From NCBI RefSeq assembly GCF_006517395.1, contig NZ_VDCY01000001.1:186001-250000 (forward strand): a stretch of DNA of 64,000 nucleotides, given 5' to 3'. The notes under the pieces are model-generated. The model was not told the origin of the DNA, did not search any database, and was given only the letters and a program-made list of their open reading frames with translations. Each line of letters opens with the position of its first letter. The stretch's first letter is position 1. The position numbers and the translations under genes were made by a program. Below are positions 51,917-62,500 of the stretch, one piece after another. Origin of the DNA: Terrilactibacillus laevilacticus (GTDB lineage Bacteria > Bacillota > Bacilli > Bacillales > Sporolactobacillaceae).

Positions 51917-52465
51917 TTGACAGAACGTTTAGTAGGAAAGCAAGCGCCTCGTTTTGAAATGGAAGCTGTATTACCTGACAAATCATTTGGTAAAGTTAGC
52001 CTTGAAGAAAATATGAAAAATGGTAAATGGACGGTTCTCTTTTTCTATCCTATGGACTTCACTTTTGTATGTCCAACAGAAATTACAGCTATGAGTGATG
52101 CAAATGATCAATTTGAAGATTTAGACACGGTTGTTATTGGTGCATCAACAGATACGATACATACACACCTCGCTTGGATTAAAACGCCTCTTGAAGATAA
52201 TGGTATCGGTGACATCAATTATCCATTAGCTGCTGATCATAATCAAGAGGTTGCAAGAAAATATGGTATTTTAATCGAAGAAGAAGGTATTGCCCTTCGT
52301 GGATTATTTATTATTAATCCGGAAGGTGAATTACAATATAGCGTTGTCAATCATAATAACATTGGTCGTAGCGTTGATGAAACGTTACGTGTCCTTCAAG
52401 CTTTACAAAGCGGCGGTCTTTGCCCAGTTAACTGGAAACCTGGTCAAGCTACACTTAAAGTTTAA
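51917..52465 (+). CDS. ykuU: 2-Cys peroxiredoxin (AhpC/TSA family)
   Basis: The enzyme reduces hydrogen peroxide and organic peroxides with thiols. The 182-residue protein has the peroxidatic Cys52 in YPMDFTFVCPTE and the resolving Cys169 in SGGLCPVNWKPG, so it is a typical 2-Cys type that works as a dimer. The conserved Arg lies in GIALRGLFIINPEG. I use the TTG lying 7 bases after AAGGAGGG; a TTG six bases earlier would be too close. It sits in the ykuL-to-ykuU neighbourhood, matching B. subtilis ykuU. The thioredoxin partner ykuV, adjacent in B. subtilis, is not seen here. Confidence 0.93.
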   Translation: MTERLVGKQAPRFEMEAVLPDKSFGKVSLEENMKNGKWTVLFFYPMDFTFVCPTEITAMSDANDQFEDLDTVVIGASTDTIHTHLAWIKTPLEDNGIGDINYPLAADHNQEVARKYGILIEEEGIALRGLFIINPEGELQYSVVNHNNIGRSVDETLRVLQALQSGGLCPVNWKPGQATLKV

Positions 52466-52520
52466 TTAATTATACTTAAATTAAATATACGGCTTGAGTT
52501 GAAAAATCATTCTCATCCTT

Positions 52521-52566
52521 AAAAAGACTGTTATCAGGATACTATGGATAACAGTCTTTTTTTTTC
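52521..52566 (+). terminator. Terminator after ykuU
   Basis: AAAGACTGTTATC / GATAACAGTCTTT is followed by seven or more T. Confidence 0.92.
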
Positions 52567-52874
52567 TCAAAAAGAGATATAAAAATATAAAAGGTTCGTT
52601 AGTTTTATTAAATGTATCTCTATTAAAATTAAGATATATTGAAATAATATGCTGATATTTTATATGGGGTGGTGTGTGCCAAAGAAGATGGGGATACTTT
52701 TTTTGATTTATCGAAAAGATATTGGATCGTTATTCTTCTTGCTTTAGACAGCCAATTTGTTATGTGATGTTTAGGTAGTTTAGAATGCCCCCTTAAAGGA
52801 TGACATTGGATTTATTTGTATTCTCATGATAAAGTAAAAAATGGAGCAGCAATGATGAGAAGGGTGATGAAAAG
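52567..52874. other. Intergenic region upstream of the lone cydB-like gene
   Basis: No gene or clear promoter was recognised. In particular, no sequence resembling cydA (haem ligands, Q-loop) could be read in any frame. Confidence 0.4.
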
Positions 52875-53891
52875 GTGTCAGAATCAATTTTTATTGGTCT
52901 TTGGACGACGATGTTTATATATTTAATTTTAGCCTCAATTGATTTTGGTGCTAATTTCTATATTTTCTTTGAAAGAGTGAGAGGCAAAAAAGAGTCTGTT
53001 ATAAAAACACTAAAAGGGTATATTTCACCCATATCGGATGTTATACATATATGTTTTGTCTTGTTATTTGCTGGGATCGTTGTTGTCATTCCTGAAACCT
53101 CGTATTATTTAGGAAGTTCTCTATTATTTCCCGGTATATTAATTATTTTGCTCATTATTTTTAGAAGTTTTGCTTTTGCAGTTAGTCAGCTACAGGCAGA
53201 GAGAGAACGATTAATAGCGGCACTAGATATCATGAATGGTATTATTTCAATAATTATCCCTGTTCTAATGTCGGTTGTTTTGGCCATAAGTGAAGGGGGA
53301 TTTATTATATCAGATGGTTCCAAAGTGACGTTGTCATTAACTAATCTGGTTGTAAGTCCATATATATGGATTGAAGTTATATTGGCTGGTATAAGCGTTA
53401 TTTTTATTAGTTCTAGCTATATGGTTTATTATAGTCATAAACAAGGCATGATGGCCGCTCGAGAGGAAATGAGGAAATTCACTTTATTGTTAAGTGTTCC
53501 GATTGTTATGGTTAGTGGACTTGTGTTTCTTGGTCTTCAAGGACACAATCCTCAACACTTTGATACATTACTAAATTATTCGTGGATGTTTCTCATTTCA
53601 CTGGTCAGTTTTTTCCTTGCTATTACACTTATTTTTAAAAGATCAAATTTCTTTCTTGCTTTCTTATTTGTTATTTTCCAATATTTATTTGCTTTTTTGG
53701 GTTATGGTCTATCACATTTACCTTATATTTTATACCCATATATTAAACTACAAACCACGATGCAATTAAGCGTAAATTCCGTCTTTGATGTCATCCTCAT
53801 AGTTTTTATTCTTGGTGTCTCTACGATTATTCCACTACTATTACTAAAATTACGTATCGTTGTCATAAATCGTAAATTAAAAGAGAAATAG
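52875..53891 (+). CDS. Cytochrome d ubiquinol oxidase subunit II-like protein, without a CydA partner
   Basis: The 338-residue membrane protein has about eight transmembrane helices in the CydB pattern: LILASIDFGANFYIFFERVR replaces the usual DGFDLG stretch near residue 20, LLIIFRSFAFAVSQLQAERE near 95, and FLGYGLSHLPYILYPYI matches the late CydB motif. CydB pairs with CydA in bd-type quinol oxidases, but no cydA or cydCD gene is nearby. It begins at GTG with GAAGGGTGATG upstream. It may pair with a remote CydA (YthAB type) or have another role. The stop codon is followed at once by a family 2 repeat. Confidence 0.78.
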   Translation: MSESIFIGLWTTMFIYLILASIDFGANFYIFFERVRGKKESVIKTLKGYISPISDVIHICFVLLFAGIVVVIPETSYYLGSSLLFPGILIILLIIFRSFAFAVSQLQAERERLIAALDIMNGIISIIIPVLMSVVLAISEGGFIISDGSKVTLSLTNLVVSPYIWIEVILAGISVIFISSSYMVYYSHKQGMMAAREEMRKFTLLLSVPIVMVSGLVFLGLQGHNPQHFDTLLNYSWMFLISLVSFFLAITLIFKRSNFFLAFLFVIFQYLFAFLGYGLSHLPYILYPYIKLQTTMQLSVNSVFDVILIVFILGVSTIIPLLLLKLRIVVINRKLKEK

Positions 53892-54071
53892 GGGTAGGAT
53901 GTGCTAGTGCAGGCGTTGTGACAGGACGTCGTGATTTTAGCCTGCGTCATCCCCCACTAATGGAAAGCCTTAACCAATCGGATCTTTACGGGCAGTCGAT
54001 CTCCCACCTATCTTCTTTGAGTACTCAGAATCTTGAGGTGGGGGTCAATACTTGCCCGTTAAGGCGGGATA
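53892..54071 (+). repeat. Double-hairpin intergenic repeat, family 2, copy 2
   Basis: It starts inside the first hairpin, directly after the cydB-like stop, and runs GTGCAGGCGTTG, CGTCATCCCCCACTAATGGA, TTAACCAATCGGATCTTTAC, GGGCAGTCGATCTCCCACCT, TTGAGGTGGGGGTCAATACT and TTGCCCGTTAAGGCGGGAT. The second hairpin (TTTACGGGCAG...CCCACCT / AGGTGGG...CTTGCCCGTTAA) is complete. The leading GAAACTTCCATCAGTGGGG arm is missing, as if replaced by the gene end. Confidence 0.8.
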
Positions 54072-54077
54072 AATAAT

Positions 54078-54113
54078 AAAAAAGCCATTAATATGATCAA
54101 TGGCTTTTTTACT
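54078..54113. terminator. Bidirectional terminator at the 3' end of rnjA
   Basis: AAAAAAGCCATT / AATGGCTTTTTT with a 9-base loop gives a T-run on each strand. Confidence 0.9.
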
Positions 54114-54151
54114 ATTTTTCCTATTTAGTTTTGTTACTAAGTTAGCTTCAT

Positions 54152-55837
54152 TTACGAGACTGATGCAGGATCAACTTCCATAATGATCGGAAGTATCATG
54201 GGTCTACGCTTTGTTTTTTCATATAGAAATGGTGCCAATGTTTCCGTGATTTCATTTTTAATTTCTGACCATTGCGATGTTTTTCGATCCATAACGCCTT
54301 GCAGATGCTTGTTCAGAAGAGATTGGGCGTCATTGATTAAATCACCAGACTCTCTCATATAAACAAATCCACGAGAAATAATATCTGGACCTGCAAGGAT
54401 TTGGTGGTCTTTCATATTAATACTTACGACAACAATGACGAGACCTTCTTCGGAAAGAATGCGTCGATCACGTAAGACAATGTTGCCAATATCACCAATA
54501 CCATTTCCATCGATATAGACGGAGCCAGCAGGAACTTTACCAGTCATTTGGGCAGAATTCTGATCAAGCGCTAGTACTTCACCAATATCCATAATAAAAG
54601 AGTGATCGAATGGCACCCCGCAGTCAGCAGCGCTTTCTGTATGTTTTTTTAACATTCTAAATTCACCGTGTATCGGCATGAAAAACTTCGGTTTCATCAA
54701 TCTAAGCATTAATTTTTGTTCTTGTTGTCCTCCATGACCTGAGGTGTGGATATTACTGAGTGGGCCATGAATAACCGAGGCGCCAGCACGATACAATTGG
54801 TTAATTGTTTTGTTAACGCTAACGGTGTTCCCTGGGATTGGAGACGATGAAAACACAACCGTGTCGCCAGGAATGATTTGTATTTGTCTATGTGTTCCGT
54901 TAGCAATTCTAGAAAGAGCCGCCATCGGCTCGCCTTGACTTCCTGTACATAGGATCGTTACTTGATTATCTGGTAAGCGATTAATCCTTTGATGATCGAT
55001 AAAGGTATCTTTGGGTGCATTAATATACCCAAGTTCTTCTCCAATGCTAATTGAAGCTTCCATACTGCGACCAAAGACAGCGATTTTTCGATTGTTTTCT
55101 ACAGCTGCTTCAACAACTTGTTGAAGACGATGAATGTTAGATGCAAATGTAGCAAAAATGATTCTGCCATTTACCTTACGAAAAATGTCAGAGATATTAT
55201 CTCCAACTTGACGTTCTGACATGGTGAAATTAGGAACTTCCGCATTTGTACTATCTGATAATAGACAAAGGACTCCTTCTTTTCCTATTTCGGCCATTTT
55301 TGTTATATTGGCTGGTTCACCAACTGGTGTGAAGTCAAATTTAAAATCTCCTGTTTGAACGATATTTCCAGGTGGTGTTTTAACAACAATCCCATAGGAA
55401 TCCGGAATACTGTGTGTTGTTCTAAAGAAACTAACAGACGTTTTTTGGAATTTAATGACATCATCTTCGCCAATCTCGTGAATGGTCGTTTGTCTTAAGA
55501 GACCGTGTTCATCCAGTTTATTTCGGATTAACCCAGCAGCAAGTTTTCCAGCATAAATAGGAATGTTAATTTGCTTTAATAAATAAGGTACGCCGCCAAT
55601 ATGGTCTTCGTGGCCGTGAGTAATAAACAACCCTTTTATTTTGTCTACATTTTTTACAAGATATGAATAGTCAGGGATGACATAGTCAATTCCCAAAAGT
55701 TCATCTTCAGGGAATTTAATACCTGCATCAATGACAATTATTTCATCTTGAAATTGAACAACATAGGTGTTTTTACCTATTTCTCCCAAACCGCCTAATG
55801 AAAACACGGCCGTTTGATGATTTTTAACAAATTTCAT
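54152..55837 (-). CDS. rnjA: Ribonuclease J1
   Basis: RNase J1 is the 5'-3' exo- and endoribonuclease central to mRNA decay and rRNA maturation in Bacillales. The 561-residue protein has the metallo-beta-lactamase core with HGHEDHIGG (zinc ligands His74, His76, Asp78, His79), the beta-CASP segment [17 protein letters not shown] with [16 protein letters not shown], the late PIHGEFRML histidine, and a C-terminal oligomerisation domain. The ATG follows rpoY by three bases on the same strand, so the two are translated together, as in B. subtilis (ykzG-ykqC). Confidence 0.96.
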   Translation of the reverse strand: MKFVKNHQTAVFSLGGLGEIGKNTYVVQFQDEIIVIDAGIKFPEDELLGIDYVIPDYSYLVKNVDKIKGLFITHGHEDHIGGVPYLLKQINIPIYAGKLAAGLIRNKLDEHGLLRQTTIHEIGEDDVIKFQKTSVSFFRTTHSIPDSYGIVVKTPPGNIVQTGDFKFDFTPVGEPANITKMAEIGKEGVLCLLSDSTNAEVPNFTMSERQVGDNISDIFRKVNGRIIFATFASNIHRLQQVVEAAVENNRKIAVFGRSMEASISIGEELGYINAPKDTFIDHQRINRLPDNQVTILCTGSQGEPMAALSRIANGTHRQIQIIPGDTVVFSSSPIPGNTVSVNKTINQLYRAGASVIHGPLSNIHTSGHGGQQEQKLMLRLMKPKFFMPIHGEFRMLKKHTESAADCGVPFDHSFIMDIGEVLALDQNSAQMTGKVPAGSVYIDGNGIGDIGNIVLRDRRILSEEGLVIVVVSINMKDHQILAGPDIISRGFVYMRESGDLINDAQSLLNKHLQGVMDRKTSQWSEIKNEITETLAPFLYEKTKRRPMILPIIMEVDPASVS

Positions 55838-55840
55838 AAG

Positions 55841-56050
55841 CTATATCTTCTCCAATTGATAAGTGTCAGAGTTTTTCTCATATTCAAGGAATGCGCCGCT
55901 AATAGGTTGGACGAATTCAATATTATAAGGTCGCTCTGCTAATTTTTCACGTACATCACTTTCGTTTTCGCCTTCGATATACATTGTTTGGGTATTTTCT
56001 CTTATTGGAACTTCAGTTTTTGATGCTTGATACAATACTTTAAAAATCAT
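55841..56050 (-). CDS. rpoY: RNA polymerase epsilon subunit
   Basis: The 69-residue protein (formerly YkzG) is the small epsilon subunit of Firmicute RNA polymerase. It begins MIFKVLYQASKTEVPIRENT and continues YIEGENESDVREKL and YNIEFVQPISGAFLEYE, matching the family throughout. I choose the ATG with AAGGAG about 10 bases upstream; the frame extends 72 bases further but that part is unrelated and has no conservation. It precedes rnjA by three bases, the standard Bacillus pair. Confidence 0.93.
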   Translation of the reverse strand: MIFKVLYQASKTEVPIRENTQTMYIEGENESDVREKLAERPYNIEFVQPISGAFLEYEKNSDTYQLEKI

Positions 56051-56187
56051 TCTCTTTTCTCTCCTTATGTCCACTGAACTAGCTCTATTTACCATTATAA
56101 ATGAAATCTTAGGTTTTTTCATTATTTCTATCCAACCTCTAGAAATTTATTCCTTTATAAAGGTATAAATAAACAAATATCTTAAAG

Positions 56188-56340
56188 AGGTTGTTCAAAA
56201 AGTCACCAAATGATAAGCTGCGAATCTCGGCGCCCGCTTGTTTTTCCGGTCCTCATGTAGTAAAAACCTACATTCCGGTCCTCAAAACAGCTCCACCTTG
56301 ATCTTCTTGCTTCTAATTTGTCACCTTTTTGAACACGCAC
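56188..56340 (+). repeat. MITE-like dispersed repeat, family 1, copy B (153 bp)
   Basis: Left end AGGTTGTTCAAAAAGTCACC and right end (other strand) GTGCGTGTTCAAAAAGGTGA share the core GTTCAAAAAG. TTAAAG is repeated exactly at both borders (56182-56187 and 56341-56346). The interior keeps the first about 75 bases of the long copies (CGCTTGTTTTTCCGGTCCTC) and lacks most of the central part. Confidence 0.82.
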
Positions 56341-56545
56341 TTAAAGGTAGAGCCTCATAGTTTCAGAATGAGATAAGAGGGATAGAGGTCAATAATAATT
56401 GAATAGACATTGAATGGGAGAAAACCTATTGAAGAATACCTTCATCGCATCATTAAATCCATACTCTAGTTTTGACAAAATAAATCGTTTTAATAAGTGT
56501 CCTATGTTATTCTAATACTAGAGTGAAAAAGGAAGGAGTAGAAAC

Positions 56546-57331
56546 ATGAAAAATGAAAAAATTGTTTTCTTTGATATTGATGGAACCATCTACGACTTTG
56601 AAAAAAAAATCCCTAAATCGACAAAAAGAGCGATTTTTGAGTTGCAAAATAGAGGCATAGTGACTGCTATTGCAACGGGACGAGCTCCATTTATGTTTAA
56701 AGATCTACGTGAAGAGTTAAATATTCATACATATGTCAGTTTTAATGGCCAATATGTTGTTCATAACAATGAAGTTGTTTATAAAAATCCCTTAAACAAA
56801 AAAGCGTTGTTTCATCTGACAAAACAAGCATTAGCTTGTGAACATCCCATCATTTTTCAAAACGAGGAAACGATGAAGACGGAGTCCATTGAACATCCGC
56901 ATGTTATAGAAGGAATAAAAAGTTTACGCATTAAAGATTTTCCTAGCAACGATCATGTGCAGGCCTTTCATCAAGAGAATGAGATTTACCAAGCACTATT
57001 ATTCTATACGGAAGATCAAAACATGAATTACCCAGAAATGTATCCTGATTTTAATTTTGTTCGTTGGCATCCGTGCTCTGTTGATGTACTTCCTTCGGAT
57101 GGCTCAAAAGCAAATGGGATCAAACAACTATTAAAACTTTTAAACCTTAATGTTGAGCAATCATATGCCTTTGGTGACGGTTTAAATGATCGAGAGATGC
57201 TAAGTTACGTGGGGCAAGGAATAGCCATGGGAAATGCCGAAGAAGAAACAAAGAAAGTAGCAAGTTGGGTTACAAAACCGGTCGATCAAGAAGGCATTGT
57301 TTTTGGGTTAGAGAAGGCCGGATTACTTTAA
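56546..57331 (+). CDS. ykrA: Cof-type HAD family hydrolase YkrA
   Basis: The 261-residue cytoplasmic phosphatase of the HAD superfamily has motif I FFDIDGTIYD (nucleophile and acid/base aspartates), motif II with IATGRAPFMF, a Cof-type C2 cap (about 80-185) and motif III/IV in GLNDREMLSYVGQGIAMGNA. HAD proteins of this class hydrolyse small sugar or nucleotide phosphates; the substrate is unknown. GGAAGGAG precedes the ATG. Its place between rnjA-rpoY and def matches B. subtilis ykrA. Confidence 0.9.
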   Translation: MKNEKIVFFDIDGTIYDFEKKIPKSTKRAIFELQNRGIVTAIATGRAPFMFKDLREELNIHTYVSFNGQYVVHNNEVVYKNPLNKKALFHLTKQALACEHPIIFQNEETMKTESIEHPHVIEGIKSLRIKDFPSNDHVQAFHQENEIYQALLFYTEDQNMNYPEMYPDFNFVRWHPCSVDVLPSDGSKANGIKQLLKLLNLNVEQSYAFGDGLNDREMLSYVGQGIAMGNAEEETKKVASWVTKPVDQEGIVFGLEKAGLL

Positions 57332-57402
57332 GTTACTTGATTAAATAAAATGACCTCGCATCCCACTTTTGTAGTTATGTTTATACTTAATCGAAAATTA
57401 AT

Positions 57403-57430
57403 AAAAGGGCTACCACCGTAGCCCTTTTAT
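57403..57430 (+). terminator. Terminator after ykrA
   Basis: The perfect stem AAAAGGGCTA / TAGCCCTTTT with a 6-base loop ends in TTTT. It directly adjoins the reversed family 2 repeat. Confidence 0.85.
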
Positions 57431-57640
57431 CCCGCCTTAACGGGCAAGTATTGGCCCCTACCTCAAGATTTTGAGTATTCAAAGAAAATAGGTGGGGGAT
57501 CAACTGCCCGTAAAGGTCCGATTGGTTCAGGCTTTCCATCAGTGGGGATGACGCAAGCTAAAAACCAGGCGTCCTGTCGCAACGCCTGCACTAGCACATC
57601 CCTGTGCGTCGAAAAAACCCCACTGATGGAAGTTTCACTT
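57429..57640 (-). repeat. Double-hairpin intergenic repeat, family 2, copy 3 (complete)
   Basis: On the minus strand this is the most complete copy. Hairpin one is GAAACTTCCATCAGTGGGG ... CCCCACTGATGGAAAG, enclosing an inner GTGCAGGCGTTGCGACAGGA / CGCCTGG arm. A spacer with AACCAATCGGACC follows. Hairpin two is CTTTACGGGCAGTTGATCCC / GGGCCAATACTTGCCCGTTA, ending GGCGGGAT. It begins a few bases after the def stop codon, in def orientation. Confidence 0.85.
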
Positions 57641-57642
57641 TA

Positions 57643-58188
57643 TTAATTTGTAGCACAATGATCAGGGATAGCAAAAGGATCTGCTTTATTGATATGATCG
57701 TAAAACATAATACCATCTAAATGATCAATTTCATGTTGAATGGCAATAGCAGGTAGTCCTTTTAATTTTAAGGTTATCTCTTTCCCATCAATATTATATG
57801 CTTTGACTTTGACTCTGGCATGTCGTGGAACATATCCAGGGACTTCTCGATCAACGGATAAACATCCTTCACCACCTTCTAGATAGGTGTTTTCAACGGA
57901 GTGACTAATAACTTTGGGATTAAACAAGGTATAATCGTGAATTTTGTCTTCTTCAGGAATATAGACAGCGATCATTCGTTTGCTTATTCCAATTTGAGGC
58001 GCAGCAAGTCCTATGCCAGCACGTAATTTATATTTTTCAGCGATTTCATCGTCTTGACTATTTATGAGAAATTCCCGCATTTTTTTCAATGTTTCTTTTT
58101 CCTCTTGAGTCGGTGGCATCATGACTTCACTTGCCACAGCTCTTAAAATGGGATTCCCTTCTCGAACAATATCATCCATTGTTAACAC
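57643..58188 (-). CDS. def: Peptide deformylase
   Basis: The enzyme removes the formyl group from nascent N-terminal methionine. The protein has about 181 residues and the three metalloenzyme motifs [17 protein letters not shown] and QHEIDHLDG, where the Cys and two His bind Fe and the Glu is catalytic. Its long N-terminal arm ([20 protein letters not shown]) marks the Gram-positive class 2 type, as in B. subtilis YkrB (DefB). I start at GTG, 8 bases after AGGAG; ATG two codons later is too far from that site and a TTG just upstream is too close. The stop is followed by a family 2 repeat. Confidence 0.95.
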   Translation of the reverse strand: MLTMDDIVREGNPILRAVASEVMMPPTQEEKETLKKMREFLINSQDDEIAEKYKLRAGIGLAAPQIGISKRMIAVYIPEEDKIHDYTLFNPKVISHSVENTYLEGGEGCLSVDREVPGYVPRHARVKVKAYNIDGKEITLKLKGLPAIAIQHEIDHLDGIMFYDHINKADPFAIPDHCATN

Positions 58189-58225
58189 ATTCAACACTCC
58201 TAATTCCAATATTCACCAAGTTATA

Positions 58226-58503
58226 GTGCGTGTTCAAAAAGGTGACAAATGAAAAAGTTACTGGTTAAGTACGCTGGCATCCTGCAAGAAACGCCAGTAC
58301 TAGCCCGTCCTGGGCGCCGGAGGCTAAGAGCAGCACCAGTTTTTTTGGACTGGCATCCCACGTGATGTGGTAGCTTCAATCGCCAGCCATAGGACGTGAG
58401 CGTTCTTAGCTAGAGATCCTCTTGTATCCGCTACATGAGGATCGGAAAAACAAGAAGGCACCGAGAATCGAAGCTTATCATTTGATGACTTTTTGAACAA
58501 CCT
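58226..58503 (-). repeat. MITE-like dispersed repeat, family 1, copy C (278 bp)
   Basis: It lies in the opposite orientation to copies A and B: GTGCGTGTTCAAAAAGGTGA opens the plus strand and GACTTTTTGAACAACCT closes it. Borders GTTATA and ATTATA suggest a 6-base target duplication with one change. The interior matches copy A over most of its length (for example CCAGTACTAGCCCGTCCTGG). It lies between the divergent def and pdhA genes, upstream of both. Confidence 0.82.
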
Positions 58504-58770
58504 ATTATAGGTCTAGTTTAGCATATCTTTAGTAAGGTAAGTACTCATAACTTATCATACATATGGCTATCATATAATTCAATGTAGATGTTAAGGAAGA
58601 ATAAAAGATAAAAATATTAATTACCATTTACGTTAGGCAAAGATTTAATTATTCGTTGAGGTGGATTTGTTTCCTATTACAAAGTATGTCTCTGTGGTAA
58701 AAAGAGATAATAAAATATTATATCAATGAATGTAAATTAGTGAATTTACTACAAATATTGACGCTAATAA

Positions 58771-58798
58771 TTGACTTAAATCATTCAATTAGTATAAA
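58771..58798 (+). promoter_or_regulatory. Putative sigma-A promoter of the pdh operon
   Basis: TTGACT and TATAAA are 16 bases apart in the only strong promoter-like context between copy C of the repeat and pdhA. Confidence 0.55.
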
Positions 58799-60142
<1,344 letters not shown>

Positions 60143-60145
60143 CCC

Positions 60146-61123
60146 ATGGCGCAAATGACAATGATTCAAGCTATCACTGATGCGCTTCGTACTGAGCTCA
60201 AACGTGATGAAAATGTACTTGTTTTTGGTGAAGATGTAGGGAAAAACGGTGGTGTCTTCAGAGCAACTGAAGGATTATTTGATGAATTTGGTGAAGAAAG
60301 AGTATTTGACACCCCTCTAGCTGAGTCAGGAATCGGCGGTCTTGCCTTAGGTTTAGCAATGGAAAAATACCGTCCCGTCATGGAGATTCAATTTTTTGGC
60401 TTTGTGTTTGAAGCAATGGATAGTGTAGCATCACAAATGGCACGTTTACGTTATCGGTCTGGTGGTAAATATAATGCGCCGATTACGATTCGCTCTCCTT
60501 TCGGTGGTGGCGTCAAAACCCCTGAACTCCATGCGGATAGTCTTGAAGGTCTATTCTATCAAACACCAGGAGTTAAGGTAGTTATTCCGTCAACCCCTTA
60601 TGATGCTAAAGGTCTACTGATCGCTTCCATTCGTGATAACGATCCTGTTATCTTTTTAGAACATATGAAATTATATCGTTCTTTCAGAGGTGAGGTACCT
60701 GAAGAAGCCTATACGATAGAACTAGGCAAAGCAAACGTTGTACGTGAAGGAGGAGACCTCACGATTATTACATATGGTGCTATGGTTAAAACATCACTGA
60801 AGGCAGCTGAACTTCTAGCTAAAGAAAATATTGATGTTGAGGTCATTGATCTAAGAACGGTTAATCCAATTGATGTCGATACCATTGTTCAGTCAATTGA
60901 AAAAACAAATCATGCCGTTGTTGTTCAAGAGGCTCAAAAACAAGCGGGGGTGGCTTCAGCGGTTATTGCTGAAATTAATGATCGAGCGATTCTCTCATTG
61001 GAAGCGCCAGTTGGTCGTGTAACAGCTCCGGATACTGTTTTCCCATTTGCTGCCGCTGAAAATGTTTGGTTGCCTAATGAAAAAGATGTCATAGAAAAAG
61101 TAAAAGCCACTTTAAATTATTAA
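60146..61123 (+). CDS. pdhB: Pyruvate dehydrogenase E1 component subunit beta
   Basis: The 325-residue transketolase-like beta subunit completes the E1 active site. Typical stretches are [58 protein letters not shown] and [15 protein letters not shown] in the C-terminal transketolase domain. AAGGAG lies within the last codons of pdhA, about 11 bases before the ATG, so the two are coupled. A hairpin follows and may reduce read-through into pdhC. Confidence 0.97.
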   Translation: MAQMTMIQAITDALRTELKRDENVLVFGEDVGKNGGVFRATEGLFDEFGEERVFDTPLAESGIGGLALGLAMEKYRPVMEIQFFGFVFEAMDSVASQMARLRYRSGGKYNAPITIRSPFGGGVKTPELHADSLEGLFYQTPGVKVVIPSTPYDAKGLLIASIRDNDPVIFLEHMKLYRSFRGEVPEEAYTIELGKANVVREGGDLTIITYGAMVKTSLKAAELLAKENIDVEVIDLRTVNPIDVDTIVQSIEKTNHAVVVQEAQKQAGVASAVIAEINDRAILSLEAPVGRVTAPDTVFPFAAAENVWLPNEKDVIEKVKATLNY

Positions 61124-61129
61124 ATTTTG

Positions 61130-61171
61130 AGAGTGAATCTAGATGTTTGTTTGTGATTCACTCTAATTTTT
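61130..61171 (+). terminator. Hairpin between pdhB and pdhC, possible internal attenuator
   Basis: The perfect stem AGAGTGAATC / GATTCACTCT with a 15-base loop is followed by AATTTTT. It has the form of a modest terminator inside the operon. Confidence 0.65.
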
Positions 61172-61207
61172 AAGCATGTAGAATGAAAAAAGGGGGCCAA
61201 GTACCTA

Positions 61208-62497
61208 ATGGCTTATGAGTTTAAGTTACCGGATATTGGTGAAGGTATTCATGAAGGTGAAATTGTAAAATGGTTCGTAAAACCAGGAGATGAAGTAAAG
61301 GAAGATGATGTTTTAGCGGAAGTACAAAATGATAAAGCCGTTGTCGAAATTCCTTCTCCTGTTGATGGTAAAATATTAGAAGTTAAAGTCGATGAAGGTG
61401 TTACTGTTGAAGTAGGGACAGTTGTTGTGACGATCGAGGCAGAGGGCTATGAAGAAAGTGAAGAACCGTCTGAAGCATCTGAAGCGGAAACTGTGCTTGA
61501 AACTACCGATGTGAAAAGTCCTGCCCCGGCAGAGGACAAGGATTCTGAACAAAAACGAGTTATAGCGATGCCGTCTGTAAGGAAATATGCAAGAGATCAT
61601 GGTGTTGATATCACTAACGTTCATGGATCTGGAAATCACGGAAGAATATTAAAAGACGATATTGATCACTTTTTAGAAAATGGATCAACCCCTGAACACC
61701 CAGCTGGTATTGAAGAACAAGTGTCACCTTCAGAGACTAATCACGAGGCTCACGAACAAAAAACTGTAACACAAACTCCAAGTTTTAATCAAACACAAAG
61801 TGAAACACGTGAACCTTTGAAGGGAATTCGTAAAGCGATATCAAAAGCGATGGTTCATTCAAAACAGACGGCACCGCATGTGACGTTAATGGATGAAGTC
61901 GATGTTAGTAAAACCGTTGCCCATCGAAAAACTTTTAAAGGTGAAGCTGCTGAACAAGGCATAAAATTAACCTATCTACCATATGTTATCAAAGCACTTG
62001 TTGCTGCTTTAAAAGAGTTTCCGGTACTAAATGCGTCAATTGATGATGCAAATGAAGTAGTGGTTTATAAACATTATTACAATATTGGTATTGCAACAGA
62101 TACAGACCAAGGTTTATTTGTCCCAGTAATTAAAGATGCCGATCGGAAATCAATGTATCAACTCGCAACTGAAATTAGCGATTATGCATCAAAGGCAAGG
62201 GAAGGTAAATTAGCTACTGGTGATATGAAAGGTGGTACATGCACAATTACCAATATTGGATCTGCTGGCGGTCAATGGTTTACCCCAGTTATTAATCATC
62301 CAGAAGTAGCTATCTTAGGAATTGGCCGTATAACAGAGAAACCCGTTGTTGAAAATGGTGAAGTTGTCGTAAGACCAGTTATTGCCTTATCATTAAGTTT
62401 TGATCATCGTATTATTGATGGTGCTACTGCCCAGTATGCGATGAATAAAATAAAGAGATTACTTAATGATCCACAACGCTTAATCATGGAGGGATGA
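61208..62497 (+). CDS. pdhC: Dihydrolipoamide acetyltransferase, E2 of pyruvate dehydrogenase
   Basis: E2 forms the core of the complex and transfers acetyl groups from its lipoyl arm to CoA. The 429-residue protein has one lipoyl domain (1-78) with the lipoylated Lys43 in [14 protein letters not shown], an acidic Glu/Ser/Ala linker, the E1/E3-binding domain (about 118-156, [20 protein letters not shown]), a second flexible linker (about 160-200) and the catalytic domain with [16 protein letters not shown], which carries the catalytic His and Asp. AAGGGGGCC precedes the ATG. It is linked to pdhD with a gap of three bases. Confidence 0.96.
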   Translation: MAYEFKLPDIGEGIHEGEIVKWFVKPGDEVKEDDVLAEVQNDKAVVEIPSPVDGKILEVKVDEGVTVEVGTVVVTIEAEGYEESEEPSEASEAETVLETTDVKSPAPAEDKDSEQKRVIAMPSVRKYARDHGVDITNVHGSGNHGRILKDDIDHFLENGSTPEHPAGIEEQVSPSETNHEAHEQKTVTQTPSFNQTQSETREPLKGIRKAISKAMVHSKQTAPHVTLMDEVDVSKTVAHRKTFKGEAAEQGIKLTYLPYVIKALVAALKEFPVLNASIDDANEVVVYKHYYNIGIATDTDQGLFVPVIKDADRKSMYQLATEISDYASKAREGKLATGDMKGGTCTITNIGSAGGQWFTPVINHPEVAILGIGRITEKPVVENGEVVVRPVIALSLSFDHRIIDGATAQYAMNKIKRLLNDPQRLIMEG

Positions 62498-62500
62498 GAA

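Noticed and set aside
52640-52870. Possible cydA remnant upstream of the lone cydB-like gene
   Set aside because: No reading frame shows cytochrome bd subunit I features; the stretch looks like plain intergenic DNA.
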